The translations under genes and the position numbers were made by a program. This document shows, piece after piece, positions 1 to 8,959 of a stretch of DNA of 64,000 bases; position 1 is the stretch's first letter, and every line of letters begins with the position of its first letter. This stretch comes from Paenibacillus oryzae. GTDB taxonomy: Bacteria > Bacillota > Bacilli > Paenibacillales > Paenibacillaceae. The DNA lies in NCBI RefSeq assembly GCF_001675045.1, contig NZ_LYPA01000030.1, positions 1-64,000 on the forward strand. Reading direction: 5' to 3'. The notes below the pieces were generated by a model, which did no database searches, was not told where the DNA came from, and worked only from the letters and a program-made list of their open reading frames with translations.

Positions 1-350
1 CTCCAAGTGTTCCAAAACGTCTTGAGCAGCTATCGCTTTTTACTGTAAATTTAAGGAAGTGTTATGGGTCAAGCGTAGACATCTTTGACCATTAGAAGCT
101 GCTTATTGCAAATGTACTGATTTTAACGGACATTAACGGCCGTACGGGTTCATTTTCAGCTTTATATACGTTACATTTGAGTGCTGGCGGACAAGGGTGA
201 CCGTTACAAAAATGAATATCGTCTTTTTGGCATTTTAACGGTCACGGATGACCGTCTGACTATCCAATGAGTGAATAATGCAATGGGACATTGCCACATT
301 ATTTGATTTTTCGTGTTTGCACTCAACAGATTATCAGTATCAATAGCTTA
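1..350. other. Gene-free left edge with stem-loop and TTAACGG motifs
   Basis: No convincing gene is visible in these 350 bases. The stretch holds two TTAACGG copies ten bases apart (123-129 and 133-139). It also has a perfect 10-bp inverted repeat, GTGACCGTTA at 197-206 and TAACGGTCAC at 236-245, which contains two more TAACGG units. A weaker hairpin (GGTCAA/TTTGACC) lies near 66-91. These could be an operator region for a gene left of the window, or a structured leader; nothing here decides which. Confidence 0.4.
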
Positions 351-1037
351 TCAGTACCAGTGGCCTAAAATAGCTGCAAGAGTCGCGATACTGTTTTTTT
401 CCCTATCGCTGCTATCTCCAAAGCCTGTGTTAACATCCCGGTCTAGTTCTGCGTCACGGCCTGGTTTGGCATCCCGGCTTAGTTCTGCGTCACGCCTTGG
501 ATTTACGCTCCAAGCGTTGTTGATAAAAGTCACTAGCTCCCCCGCCATAGCCAGCACGCTGGCAAGCGAAGTGGATTGCAGCATCGCATAAGCTTTGGGG
601 CTGTTCAGATTGACGACGCCGGCGATGCTATAATCGCCTACGGCAGGCAGCTTCATGCCAGTTGCCGCGCCAGGCTGCAGCGGCCCCTCCGCTACCAGAT
701 AGTTGCCGACAGACAAAGGCTTGCCCAAACAGGCATCGATCGCAATGACAATCCCTTGCCCCTGCGCCCGTATTGCTGCCGCTTCCTGGCAAGCCTCTTC
801 AACGGCATTGGCATCGCATGGCTGCTCAAGGGTACCTATTACTCTGGGCCAGCCGCTGGCCTTGAGCAGGCTTCCTACCAGCGGGCCAAAAGAATCGCCC
901 GTGGAGCGATCGCTGCCGATGCAGAGAAAGCAGACACGCTTCCGGTCCGGCTCCGCCATCGCCGCTTTTGCAAGAAACAGCTCCAGCCCTCTATCCTTGC
1001 TGGCGACTGTTGATTTAATGATGGCGTCTTGACTCAT
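351..1037 (-). CDS. yyaC: YyaC-like sporulation protein (DUF1256, GPR-like fold)
   Basis: 228 residues. The core FLCIGSDRSTGDSFGPLVG (about residues 36-54) is the signature of the YyaC/DUF1256 family, which is related to the germination protease GPR and is made during sporulation in Bacillus. A later IDACLGKP segment also fits the family. The start is the ATG at 1037, preceded by AAAGGAGA at good spacing. The C-terminal part is odd: after about residue 180 it carries degenerate repeats of an (S/G)RDAEL-type unit, visible in the DNA as duplicated copies of TAGTTCTGCGTCACG near 443-495. This low-complexity insertion is not part of the usual domain. No operon partner is visible. The family assignment is firm; the enzymatic role in spores is not established. 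Confidence 0.85.
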   Translation of the reverse strand: MSQDAIIKSTVASKDRGLELFLAKAAMAEPDRKRVCFLCIGSDRSTGDSFGPLVGSLLKASGWPRVIGTLEQPCDANAVEEACQEAAAIRAQGQGIVIAIDACLGKPLSVGNYLVAEGPLQPGAATGMKLPAVGDYSIAGVVNLNSPKAYAMLQSTSLASVLAMAGELVTFINNAWSVNPRRDAELSRDAKPGRDAELDRDVNTGFGDSSDREKNSIATLAAILGHWY

Positions 1038-1177
1038 CCCATGTCTCCTTTCGCATGGTTCACCGTTATGTTCTATTGCATTATTGTATCGGATTTGCCC
1101 AACTGGTTCAATTTGTGGCGTAAAGGGCTGCCGTGTTACAATAACGTGACAAGAATTTTAAGCGGGAGTGAAAAGTG

Positions 1178-1408
1178 ATGTCGGACCTGCAACAACCAAC
1201 AATGGAAAACGTGGAGTTTATGATAGACGCCATCAAAACCAAGCTGAAAATGGCTACGGCCGCCGCGATGCAATCTTCCAGCTTTGATTTGGCAAGATAT
1301 GAGGATATTAAAGAGCTGTATGACATTGTCGAGAGCAAGGATAAATTCAGTATCAGCGAGGTTGAAGCGCTCGTATCCGAGCTGGGAAGACTTCGAAGAA
1401 ATGATTGA
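1178..1408 (+). CDS. DUF1128 family small protein
   Basis: 76 residues, acidic and helical, without signal peptide or membrane segment. The sequence (SSFDLARYEDIKELYDIVES, then KFSISEVEALVSELG) matches the small DUF1128 family of Bacillales (YfkK-like), whose function is unknown. The ATG at 1178 is preferred over the GTG at 1175 because GGGAG at 1164-1168 then sits nine bases upstream. It is transcribed alone, divergently from the yyaC-like gene. Confidence 0.8.
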   Translation: MSDLQQPTMENVEFMIDAIKTKLKMATAAAMQSSSFDLARYEDIKELYDIVESKDKFSISEVEALVSELGRLRRND

Positions 1409-1556
1409 CGCTTTGTCGAGGAATAGTTTTGCGTCTTGTCATCTGTTGCGTTAATGTGTCGAATTTCCATGAAATTATAACCATTATTTTTCATAATTAG
1501 ACATTTCACTTATTTCAGGGAAACATTTCGTCGGAAAATAACGAATTGCAACGCAA

Positions 1557-1587
1557 GGGACCGGAATTAATCATTCCGGTCCCTTTT
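1557..1587 (+). terminator. Rho-independent terminator
   Basis: Perfect stem GGGACCGGAAT/ATTCCGGTCCC with a short loop, followed by TTTT. It lies about 150 bases after the DUF1128 gene and before the convergent gene at 1633-2088, so it can serve that pair. Confidence 0.7.
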
Positions 1588-1632
1588 CATAGGCACATGG
1601 CAGGGCGGGCCCAGCCATTTCGTTACTTGAGG

Positions 1633-2088
1633 CTAGCCCTCGGACTGTCCCTCTTCAGCTTCACGAGGCTCAATAGCTTCAATGGACAATTTGATAGCAA
1701 TATCCTTGCGCTCGCCCTTCAGGAAATGAGCCAGACGCTCAAGCTTGTCGGCCAGTTCTGCGCCTGTCAGCGTCGTATTGAGGTGGTAGTCAAAGCTATC
1801 AGAAGGAAGTCTGGATGCGTATCCGCCTCTCCAGCCTCTTTCATCAAGGGAGCCGGGGCGCTGCTGCACCGATTCCTGCGCCGGGTAAAATTTGTCTGAT
1901 TTGTTCACAACTCTTTCGTAAATCCGAAGCTTTTTGAGCAGCATGTAATATTGCGCAGAATGTTTGAAATTCCAGGCCTCGCGAATATCCTTCAGTGTAT
2001 AATCCATCTTCCAGCGCTTAAGCTTCTCAACCTGCTCGTCTGTTTCCAACTTAAGAAATTCATCAAGCGGCAGCATTTTTTCCGGCAT
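1633..2088 (-). CDS. Hypothetical protein, possible HTH-like region
   Basis: 151 residues; I do not recognise the family. The start at 2088 (MPEKMLPLDEFLK) is chosen because GGAGGGG lies seven bases upstream; a TTG two codons earlier would sit on the ribosome site. Residues of about 25-60 (DYTLKDIREAWNFKHSAQYY and on) are basic and helical and could be a helix-turn-helix, since a TLKDI-xxx-W pattern followed by a second helix is seen. The second half (from about residue 95) is a separate segment with TLTGAELADKLERLAHFL, rich in charged helix. No signal peptide. It stands alone between two terminators. Confidence 0.6.
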   Translation of the reverse strand: MPEKMLPLDEFLKLETDEQVEKLKRWKMDYTLKDIREAWNFKHSAQYYMLLKKLRIYERVVNKSDKFYPAQESVQQRPGSLDERGWRGGYASRLPSDSFDYHLNTTLTGAELADKLERLAHFLKGERKDIAIKLSIEAIEPREAEEGQSEG

Positions 2089-2190
2089 GAACAACCCCTC
2101 CGTTTATCGTTATCATAGTGTTGCAAATAATATTATCAAAAAAATAATATTAATCATATAAAAAATACCATAATTTTTCACGAAACACAA

Positions 2191-2237
2191 TCGACCCTGC
2201 GAAGCATCTCAAAAGATGCATCGCAGGGTCGATTTTT
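2191..2237 (-). terminator. Terminator downstream of the gal operon
   Basis: Long stem TCGACCCTGCGA...TCGCAGGGTCGA with inner pairing AGCATCT/AGATGC. It lies about 45 bases past the galT stop. On the minus strand the stem is followed by TTGTGTTT; on the plus strand by TTTTT, so it may work in both directions. Confidence 0.7.
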
Positions 2238-2281
2238 GCTCCCTCCATTCCCGTCTCTAAGGAAGGGCTTTTGGAGGTCTT

Positions 2282-3874
2282 TTATACGCGTTGCAGGCCA
2301 ATGGAGGCCAGGAAGCGGGCAAAGCCAGCCGCTCCTTGCTCGGTTCGCTTGTAGACGCCGGCATCCTTCAGAACCTCAAGGAACTTGTCTCCCGTTCCCT
2401 CCTGCACGATCGTGATTGCCTCTTCAAGGCTGTGGTCTGCACCGTAGCGTTCCACCAGCTCCGCTGCCCAGCCAGCATGATTCCGAAGAGGGTTGCCTTC
2501 CTCCTGCAGGGCAGAGACGGGACCAGGAGCATCAGCTGTCAAATAAGACGCGATTTGCTCCAGCTCCGATTTCAGCCTTCCCGGCAGAACGGCTAGTCCC
2601 ATAACTTCAATCAAGCCGATGTTTTCTTTTTTGATATGGTGAAGGTGGCTGTGCGGATGGAAAATACCGTCCGGATGCTCTTCGCTTGTACGGTTGTTAC
2701 GCAGCACCAGATCCAGCTCGTATTCTCCGTTATCGCGAAGTCTGGCAATCGGCGTCACCGTATTATGCGGCGTTTTGACGCCGTCCTTGCCTTCGCTATA
2801 AGCCAGAATGTCGGAAGCGGAATCGCTATATTCTCTCCAGGCATCCAGCACGCGGCATGCTGCTTCGTGCACTTCAGCCTTCACGGAGCCGCGAAGCCTC
2901 AGCACGGACATCGGCCAGGCTACGATGCCGTAGGACACGCCGGGACGCGAGGCATCGCTAAATTCCGCTTCTACGGGAGCTGTTTCCATCGGAAACACAT
3001 GGCGACCCGCCTGGAAGTGGTCATGGCTCAGAATGGAGCCGCCCACAATAGGCAAATCGGCGTTGGAGCCGATAAAATAATGCGGGAACTGCTCGATAAA
3101 ATCCAGCAGTCTGCCGAAGGAGGCATGAGAAACAACCATCGGCTCATGCGCGCCCTTGAACACGATGCTGTGCTCATTGTAATACACATAAGGCGAGTAT
3201 TGGAAAAACCAAGGCTCGTTCCGAAGCTGCAGAGGGATGACCCGTAAATTTTGCCTGGCGGGATGATCCGCTCTGCCTGCGTACCCGACATTGTCTTCGC
3301 AAAGCAAGCATTTGGGGTAATGAGCCTGCGGCAGCGTTTTGAGCAAGGCGATTTCCTTGGGGTCCTTCTCCGGCTTGGACAGGTTAATCGTCATTTCAAG
3401 CTTGCCGTAAGGCGTCGGATGCAGCCAATACTGGTTTTTTCGAATCCGGTCCATGCGAATATAGTTGCTGTTAATGTTTAATGCATAAAACCGGTCCGTT
3501 GCAGCTGTAATACCCTTCGACTCGGCCAGCGCCTTAAACTCGGCGGCAACCTGCGATGGACGCGCCATCAAATAGCCCATAATGCGCGCATCAAGCAAAT
3601 CTCGCGAGGTTGTTGTGTTATCCGGTGTCAGGCCGATGGAGCAGCCGTAATCCAACAGCCCCTCCAGCAGCTCTCTTGCGCTCTCAAGCTCCTCCTGCGG
3701 CGCCGCATCTGCCGCCGGCTCTGTAAACCGGAACAGGTCCAGCAGCGCGTTGCGGGTAAAGGAAAGATCGCTCCGCTCCAGCAATTCCTTCTGCAGCCCG
3801 AATTGCAGCAGTCTTTCGATCAGCGATAACGCCTCCTGCGGCGTTACCGTATTGACGGCTTCACTTGTTGTCAT
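2282..3874 (-). CDS. galT: UDP-glucose--hexose-1-phosphate uridylyltransferase (class II GalT)
   Basis: 530 residues, the length of the Bacillota class II GalT, longer than the E. coli type. It exchanges UMP between UDP-glucose and galactose-1-phosphate in the Leloir pathway, in the cytosol. Visible family segments include PYVYYNEHSIVFKGAHEPM and GGSILSHDHFQAGRH, the latter holding the His-rich SHDHFQ nucleotide-transfer region, and HPHSHLHHIKKENIGLIEVMG near residue 400. The start ATG at 3874 has GGAAGGAG upstream. It is the last gene of the galK-galE-galT operon, 23 bases after galE. Confidence 0.95.
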   Translation of the reverse strand: MTTSEAVNTVTPQEALSLIERLLQFGLQKELLERSDLSFTRNALLDLFRFTEPAADAAPQEELESARELLEGLLDYGCSIGLTPDNTTTSRDLLDARIMGYLMARPSQVAAEFKALAESKGITAATDRFYALNINSNYIRMDRIRKNQYWLHPTPYGKLEMTINLSKPEKDPKEIALLKTLPQAHYPKCLLCEDNVGYAGRADHPARQNLRVIPLQLRNEPWFFQYSPYVYYNEHSIVFKGAHEPMVVSHASFGRLLDFIEQFPHYFIGSNADLPIVGGSILSHDHFQAGRHVFPMETAPVEAEFSDASRPGVSYGIVAWPMSVLRLRGSVKAEVHEAACRVLDAWREYSDSASDILAYSEGKDGVKTPHNTVTPIARLRDNGEYELDLVLRNNRTSEEHPDGIFHPHSHLHHIKKENIGLIEVMGLAVLPGRLKSELEQIASYLTADAPGPVSALQEEGNPLRNHAGWAAELVERYGADHSLEEAITIVQEGTGDKFLEVLKDAGVYKRTEQGAAGFARFLASIGLQRV

Positions 3875-3897
3875 TTCCGCTTGCTCCTTCCGCCAAT

Positions 3898-4887
3898 CTA
3901 TTTGTCGCCATAGCCGTCAGGACGGCTTACATGCCAGTTCCAGGCGCTTTGAATGATGTTCTCCAATGCGCTGCGGGTCGGATTCCAGCCAAGCTCCTTG
4001 CGAGCTCTGTCTGAAGAAGCTACCAGCACGGCAGGGTCGCCCGCTCGGCGCGGCTCAATAACAGCCGGAATTTCCCGTCCCGTTACATTGCGGGCGATTT
4101 CGATCACCTGCTTGACGGAAAAACCGTGTCCGTTGCCCAGGTTGTAAACCGAGCTTTCGGAGCCGCCGCGCAGCTTTTGCACAGCCAGCACGTGAGCGTC
4201 CGCCAGATCGCTGACATGGATGTAGTCGCGAATGCATGTTCCATCTTCAGTCGCGTAATCGTCGCCGAATACCGAGATATGCGGACGCTTGCCAAGAGCA
4301 GCTTCCAGCACGATTGGAACCAGATGCGTTTCGGGATTGTGATCTTCGCCGATTTTGCCGCTGTCATGAGCGCCAGCCGCATTAAAATAGCGCAGCGAAA
4401 TGTATTTGATGCCGTGGGCAACATCGAACCATTTCATCATTTTTTCCATAGCCAGCTTGGTTTCGCCGTATGCGTTAGTGGGCAGCGTGCGATCATATTC
4501 GTCGATTGGCACATTTTCCGGCTCGCCGTAGGTTGCGGCTGTCGAGGAAAATACGATTTTGTTAACGCCGTATTCATTCATTTTCTCCAGCAGGCACAAG
4601 GTTCCGTACACGTTGTTGTGGTAATATTTGCCCGGCAGCTTCATGCTTTCGCCAACCAGCGAGTTTGCAGCGAAGTGAATGACCGCATCGATGCTGTTTT
4701 CCTTAAATACCGTATCCAAGAAGTCGGAATCGCGCAGGTCGCCTACATACAGCTTGCCGCCCAGCAGCGCCTCCTTGTGACCTTGCTGTAAATTATCAAC
4801 GATAACGATTTCCTCGCCTCGCTCTTGCAGAGCCGCCACAGTATGTGAGCCGATATAACCGGCTCCTCCCGTTACCAATACCGCCAT
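3898..4887 (-). CDS. galE: UDP-glucose 4-epimerase
   Basis: 329 residues. It interconverts UDP-galactose and UDP-glucose using bound NAD. The N-terminus MAVLVTGGAGYIGSHT is the Rossmann GxxGxxG fingerprint. The catalytic Ser-Ser-Thr region FSSTAATYGEP and a downstream YGETK (Tyr-xxx-Lys) are present, as is SLRYFNAAGA. I place the start at 4887, where GAGGGG sits about seven bases upstream and the usual epimerase N-terminus begins, rather than at the longer upstream candidate at 4926. It follows galK after an unusual ~400-base gap filled with a tandem repeat element, so its expression may depend on read-through of that element. Confidence 0.95.
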   Translation of the reverse strand: MAVLVTGGAGYIGSHTVAALQERGEEIVIVDNLQQGHKEALLGGKLYVGDLRDSDFLDTVFKENSIDAVIHFAANSLVGESMKLPGKYYHNNVYGTLCLLEKMNEYGVNKIVFSSTAATYGEPENVPIDEYDRTLPTNAYGETKLAMEKMMKWFDVAHGIKYISLRYFNAAGAHDSGKIGEDHNPETHLVPIVLEAALGKRPHISVFGDDYATEDGTCIRDYIHVSDLADAHVLAVQKLRGGSESSVYNLGNGHGFSVKQVIEIARNVTGREIPAVIEPRRAGDPAVLVASSDRARKELGWNPTRSALENIIQSAWNWHVSRPDGYGDK

Positions 4888-5283
4888 TATTCTATCCCCT
4901 CTCATTTTGTTTTTGACTTCCAACAAATAAGTGTCAAAAAGTTCGGTTCTCAGTGCCGAGAAGATGGCATGAAGCTAGAAACAGAGGACCGAAGCGTAGT
5001 TTAAGCTACGTGAGGACCGGATGTTTCGGCTGAATGCCATATTCGACGCTGGCCATGACGCCAGTCATGACCCGCAATGGGAAGCGGACTTTTTGACTTC
5101 ATACAATAAGTGTCAAAAAGTTCGGTTTCCAGTGCCGAGAAGATGGCATGAAGCTAGAAACAGAGGACCGGAGCGTAGTTTAAGCTACGTGAGGACCGGA
5201 TGTTTCGGCTGAATGCCATATTCGAAGCCGGCCATGACGCCAGTCATGACCCGCAATGGGAAGCGGACTTTTTGACTTCCTCT
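4888..5283. repeat. Tandem ~180-bp structured repeat between galK and galE
   Basis: Two direct copies of a unit of about 180 bases fill this gap. The boundary TTTTTGACTTC occurs at about 4910, 5090 and 5269, giving periods of 180 and 179. Each copy begins GTGTCAAAAAGTTCGG and ends GCGGACTTTTTGAC, so its ends are ~13-bp inverted repeats. Internal hairpins are CGTAG-tttaag-CTACG, ATGAC-gcca-GTCAT and TGCC/GGCA. The same family recurs inverted at 51919-52280 with paired base changes. It carries no convincing gene. It resembles a MITE-like or REP-like intergenic element lodged inside an operon. Confidence 0.85.
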
Positions 5284-6456
5284 CTAGGAGAGTTTTTCTA
5301 CTCCGTTTCCTATGCTGCATACATAGAACGACGCCTCAAGACCGGTAGCTTCCTTGTATTCGCGGCCAACCTGCTCCTTGAACTGCTCAACGCTGTCCTC
5401 ATGGACCAGGGATACCGTACAGCCGCCAAAGCCCGCTCCCGTCATGCGGGAACCAAGCACGCCCGGCACTTTGCGGGCTGCGTCTACCATAGAATCAAGC
5501 TCAATTCCCGTTACTTCGTACAGATCGCGCAAGGAATCATGCGATTGGTTCATCAATTCCCCGAATTGCTTCAGATCATTGCCTTTAAGCGCAGTGATGG
5601 ATTGAAGCACCCGGTCGATTTCTTCGATTACGTGAGTTGCGCGGTTGCGGACAACCTCGTTTTCAATCAGATGTTTGGAGGCATTGAATTGCTCCACGTT
5701 CAGCTGGCCAAGCAGCTCCAGCTCGGGATGGGCAGCGCGAAGCGCTTCAACGGCTGCATCGCACTCGGCGCGGCGCTCGTTGTATTTGGAATCAACCAGC
5801 CCTCTGCGTTTGTTCGTATTGCCGATAACAAGGGTATAGCCTTGCGGCTGGAATGGCACCAGCTCATATTCAAGCGTATCGCACATGAGCAAAATCGCAT
5901 GATCCTTTTTGCCGTTGGCAACCGCGAACTGATCCATAATGCCGCTTTTTACGCCATTGAATTCATTTTCGGATATTTGGGACAGCAGCGCGATTTTGAC
6001 CGTATCAAGCGGCTGATTCTCCAGAGACAGCAGCGCGTAAGCCGTCACAACCTCAATGGAGGCGGAGGAGGAGAGGCCGGAGCCATTTGGAATTTCGCCG
6101 TGGTAAAGCAGGTCGTAGCCGCGTTGGAATGTAACGCCTTGATTGTGAAGCTCGTTCACGATTCCTTTTGGATAGTTCATCCAGTCGTCCTTCTCATCGT
6201 AAGCAACGGAGTCGATATTCAGCGTGTTGGAGGTCGGGAAATTTGTTGTAGACAGTCCAAGTCCCTTGTCGCCGCGCGGACGAATAATGAGCGTTGTGCC
6301 GAAGGTTAATGCGGCAGGAAATACATAACCTCCGTTATAGTCTGTATGTTCACCAATCAGGTTGACGCGGCCTGGCGCGTGGAATACGGAAATGCCCTCT
6401 TCTTCACCGCCAAAACGTTCGATAAAAGTTTTTTTAAGCGCTTCGATGTTAGCCAT
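5284..6456 (-). CDS. galK: Galactokinase
   Basis: 390 residues, normal for the GHMP kinase family. It phosphorylates galactose at C1 with ATP, the entry step of the Leloir pathway. The galactokinase signature GRVNLIGEHTDYNGGYVFP is near residue 29, the ATP-binding PNGSGLSSSAS near residue 122, and the C-terminal GHMP motif RMTGAGFGGCTVSL near residue 335. It is the first gene of the minus-strand gal operon, divergent from an AraC-family regulator that probably controls it. GGATCGTGATAACA precedes the ATG, giving a moderate ribosome site. Confidence 0.96.
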   Translation of the reverse strand: MANIEALKKTFIERFGGEEEGISVFHAPGRVNLIGEHTDYNGGYVFPAALTFGTTLIIRPRGDKGLGLSTTNFPTSNTLNIDSVAYDEKDDWMNYPKGIVNELHNQGVTFQRGYDLLYHGEIPNGSGLSSSASIEVVTAYALLSLENQPLDTVKIALLSQISENEFNGVKSGIMDQFAVANGKKDHAILLMCDTLEYELVPFQPQGYTLVIGNTNKRRGLVDSKYNERRAECDAAVEALRAAHPELELLGQLNVEQFNASKHLIENEVVRNRATHVIEEIDRVLQSITALKGNDLKQFGELMNQSHDSLRDLYEVTGIELDSMVDAARKVPGVLGSRMTGAGFGGCTVSLVHEDSVEQFKEQVGREYKEATGLEASFYVCSIGNGVEKLS

Positions 6457-6585
6457 TTGTTATCACGATCCTTTGCTTGGAGTAGCGGCCGCAACCCTCA
6501 TGGACTGAAGCCGTTGTTGCAATACGTGCCCAAAAGGTCCGCTTTTCAGCACCGTGGAAAGACAGGCCTTCTGAACAACCTTTTA

Positions 6586-6615
6586 TAGTTACAGTATATC
6601 GGATGGTCCTGGCAA
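6586..6615 (-). promoter_or_regulatory. Candidate galK promoter
   Basis: On the minus strand, TTGCCA (-35, plus positions 6610-6615) and TAACTA (-10, plus 6586-6591) are separated by 18 bases, about 130 bases before the galK start. The match is partial. The region between galK and the divergent regulator is where an AraC-type activator would bind. Confidence 0.4.
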
Positions 6616-6657
6616 AACAAAATGGCTTGAAGTGCCAATCATATGGATTTATGTGAC

Positions 6658-6687
6658 TTCACTTATCCTTTACGGGGATGCTATGAT
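6658..6687 (+). promoter_or_regulatory. Candidate promoter of the AraC-type regulator
   Basis: An extended -10, TGCTATGAT at 6679-6687, lies 17 bases after a weak TTCACT -35-like hexamer. It is about 80 bases before the chosen start at 6770 of the regulator gene. Confidence 0.4.
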
Positions 6688-6769
6688 GAAAGTAAATACA
6701 TGTCCCAATAAACCCGGCTCCTCATTCAATATCCTTTTATTTGAATATAGCAAGGAGGCATATGCGTTA

Positions 6770-7639
6770 ATGACAAACGAAGAAGATTTCTACATGGTGG
6801 CGTCCAATCCGGTTCTGGAGCATAAGGAAACAGGCTTGCCACATGTGCTGTTCTCGGGGGAAAGCCAGACTACGCCCGGACATCGGCTTGGACCCAAGGT
6901 GTACGATTTTTATTTGATGCATCTTGTGTTGTCCGGCAAAGGCGTGTTTACGGTAAACGGCAAAAGCCATGAGCTGTCCGCGGGCCATACCTTTCTCATA
7001 ACGCCTGAGCAGCTGATTAGCTACGAATCGCATACAGCCGAGCCTTGGAGATACCGGTGGATTGCCTTCAAAGGAAATTCCGCCTCCCAGCTTGCTGCCG
7101 ATGCCGGCTTTCAAACCGATAGCCAGCTTCTCCACATGGAGGATATCCGCAAAGCCTCGGTGCTTTACCGCCGCATTTTTTCCACCTTCCGCAAGTCAAA
7201 GCCCTCGGCGGCGCTTGAGGCCTCGGCCTCCTTGCTGCTGCTGCTGGCCCTGTACGGCGAAGCAAAGGCAAACGACGAAGGAAGAACACTTTTGCGAGAG
7301 GGCGAAAGCGAACGGCTCTATAAGCAGATTGTGCATTATATGTCCACACAATACGCTTATCCTGTTTCCATCGAACGAATGTCGGAATCGCTTGGCTACA
7401 ATCGCGCTTATTTGTCGCGGGTTTTCAAGCGGCATACAGGCTTGTCGCCTATTTCCTTCCTGCTCAAGCTCCGCTTGGATAAAGCCAAGCTGATGCTTCG
7501 CGAGCGCCCGGAGCTGACCGTGGAGCAGGTATCGGCCTCCGTAGGGCTTCAGGACGCCCTTTATTTCTCCAAGCAGTTCCGCAAGCAGCACGGCGCTTCC
7601 CCAACCGCCTATCGCAAGCAAGTGCTTGGTGATAGCTGA
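6770..7639 (+). CDS. AraC-family regulator, likely of galactose genes
   Basis: 289 residues, the usual size for cupin-sensor AraC proteins. The N-terminal half (LMHLVLSGKGVFTVNGKSHE, then AGHTFLITPEQ) is a cupin-type sugar-sensing domain. The C-terminal ~100 residues hold two helix-turn-helix units: VSIERMSESLGYNRAYLSRVF and LTVEQVSASVGLQDALYFSK, ending FRKQHGASPTAYRKQ. The start is ATG 6770 with AAGGAGG at 6752-6758, rather than the longer frame from 6632. It sits divergently next to galK, so control of galactose use is the natural inference. The inducer is not visible in the sequence. Confidence 0.85.
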   Translation: MTNEEDFYMVASNPVLEHKETGLPHVLFSGESQTTPGHRLGPKVYDFYLMHLVLSGKGVFTVNGKSHELSAGHTFLITPEQLISYESHTAEPWRYRWIAFKGNSASQLAADAGFQTDSQLLHMEDIRKASVLYRRIFSTFRKSKPSAALEASASLLLLLALYGEAKANDEGRTLLREGESERLYKQIVHYMSTQYAYPVSIERMSESLGYNRAYLSRVFKRHTGLSPISFLLKLRLDKAKLMLRERPELTVEQVSASVGLQDALYFSKQFRKQHGASPTAYRKQVLGDS

Positions 7640-7697
7640 GCCGTTCCGGTGGCACACTAACGCAGTAAGCCACTTTATTGCAAAGGGTGAAACCTTT

Positions 7698-8912
7698 ATG
7701 AAAAAGCTTCACACGGGTACGCTGTATTGGCCGGAAACCTTGACAGAGCCGAAGCGTTATCCCTCGCTTGACCGCGAGGAACGGGCGCAGGTTGCGATTG
7801 TTGGAGGCGGCATGTCGGGAACCATATGCGGCTACTGGTTTGTCAAGCACGGCTTGGATGTCGTATTGGTGGAGCGGGGAGAAGTAGCGGGCGGAAGCAC
7901 AAGCGCCAATACGGGATTGTTGCAATTTTCCAACGATATAATGATGACCGAGCTTGCCGTCCAAATCGGAGCCCGAAATGCCGAAACCTTCTACAAAGCA
8001 TGCCTGGACGCGGTCAAAAGCCTGGGTGCAATCGCGTCCGAGCTGCCGGACAATGCTGACTTCTACCCTAGAAGCAGTCTTTATTACGCATCAACGGAGC
8101 AAGATTTGCCCAAGCTGCGCAAGGAATACGACGCTCTTAAAAGGGCCGGCTTTCCGGTGGACTTCTGGACACAAGAGATGATCCAGGCGGCCTTCGGATT
8201 CAGCAAGCCCGGCGCGATGGTGACTCATGGAGACGCGGAGGTAAACCCCTTCCGCTTCGTGAATGCTGCAGCCAAGGCGGCTGCGGCCAGCGGTCTGCGC
8301 ATTTACGAGCATACGGATGTCGTCTCCCACAGAACAGAAAATGACGGAAAACATATCTTGCAGGACTCGTTGGGACACGCCATTCAAGCGGACTTCGTCG
8401 TTTATGCAGTAGGCTACGAGCCTGAAGAGCTGCGGCCCAAGCTGCGCAAGGCCGACCTGAACCGCTCCTTTGTTATCGTTACGCCCATTCAGGAGTCGTT
8501 CAAAGCATGGCATGGCAACTGGCTGATTTGGGAATCGGCAAGGCCTTACCTTTATTTGCGCACAACGGCCGACGGGAGAATTATTGTTGGCGGTCTGGAC
8601 GAAAACAAGGAGCAGCCCGTTGCAAACGAAAATCGGCTGAATCGCAAAAGCCGTGAGCTTGCGTCGCTGCTCCGCAGTCTTTTTCCGCAAGCGGACAATT
8701 CCATTGCTTACGAGTGGAGCGCAACCTTTGGCGAATCATTGGACGGCCTGCCTTTTATCGGGGAAGATCCTCAAAAAAAGAATCTGTTTTATTGTCTGGG
8801 ATACGGAGGCAACGGCTCGGTCTACAGCATGCTGGGAGCGAAATTACTTTTGGAGCTGATTCAGAGCGGACCGGAGCGGCGGCATCCTCTCCCTTTTATA
8901 GCTGTACGTTAG
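7698..8912 (+). CDS. FAD-dependent oxidoreductase (DAO / amine-oxidase-like)
   Basis: 404 residues. The segment VAIVGGGMSGTICGYWF with ERGEVAGGSTSANTG is the FAD-binding dinucleotide fold and the following GS(T)S-type motif of the D-amino-acid oxidase/glycine oxidase superfamily, close to gamma-glutamylputrescine oxidase-like (OrdL) proteins. GLPFIGEDP and YCLGYGGNGSVYSMLGA near the C-terminus are the second FAD-contact region. The start at 7698 has AAAGGG about ten bases upstream and gives a normal N-terminal tail. It begins 58 bases after the AraC-type gene in the same direction. The substrate is unknown; an amine or N-methyl amino acid is likely. Confidence 0.8.
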   Translation: MKKLHTGTLYWPETLTEPKRYPSLDREERAQVAIVGGGMSGTICGYWFVKHGLDVVLVERGEVAGGSTSANTGLLQFSNDIMMTELAVQIGARNAETFYKACLDAVKSLGAIASELPDNADFYPRSSLYYASTEQDLPKLRKEYDALKRAGFPVDFWTQEMIQAAFGFSKPGAMVTHGDAEVNPFRFVNAAAKAAAASGLRIYEHTDVVSHRTENDGKHILQDSLGHAIQADFVVYAVGYEPEELRPKLRKADLNRSFVIVTPIQESFKAWHGNWLIWESARPYLYLRTTADGRIIVGGLDENKEQPVANENRLNRKSRELASLLRSLFPQADNSIAYEWSATFGESLDGLPFIGEDPQKKNLFYCLGYGGNGSVYSMLGAKLLLELIQSGPERRHPLPFIAVR

Positions 8913-8959
8913 CAGCTCACCTTCTCCTTACCTGATTCCCGCCTTATCCTCCGACGATG

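Noticed and set aside
4888..5283. Open frames inside the tandem repeat (about 63 codons each)
   Set aside because: They arise from the repeated DNA, lack ribosome sites and do not persist in the inverted copies at 51914-52283.
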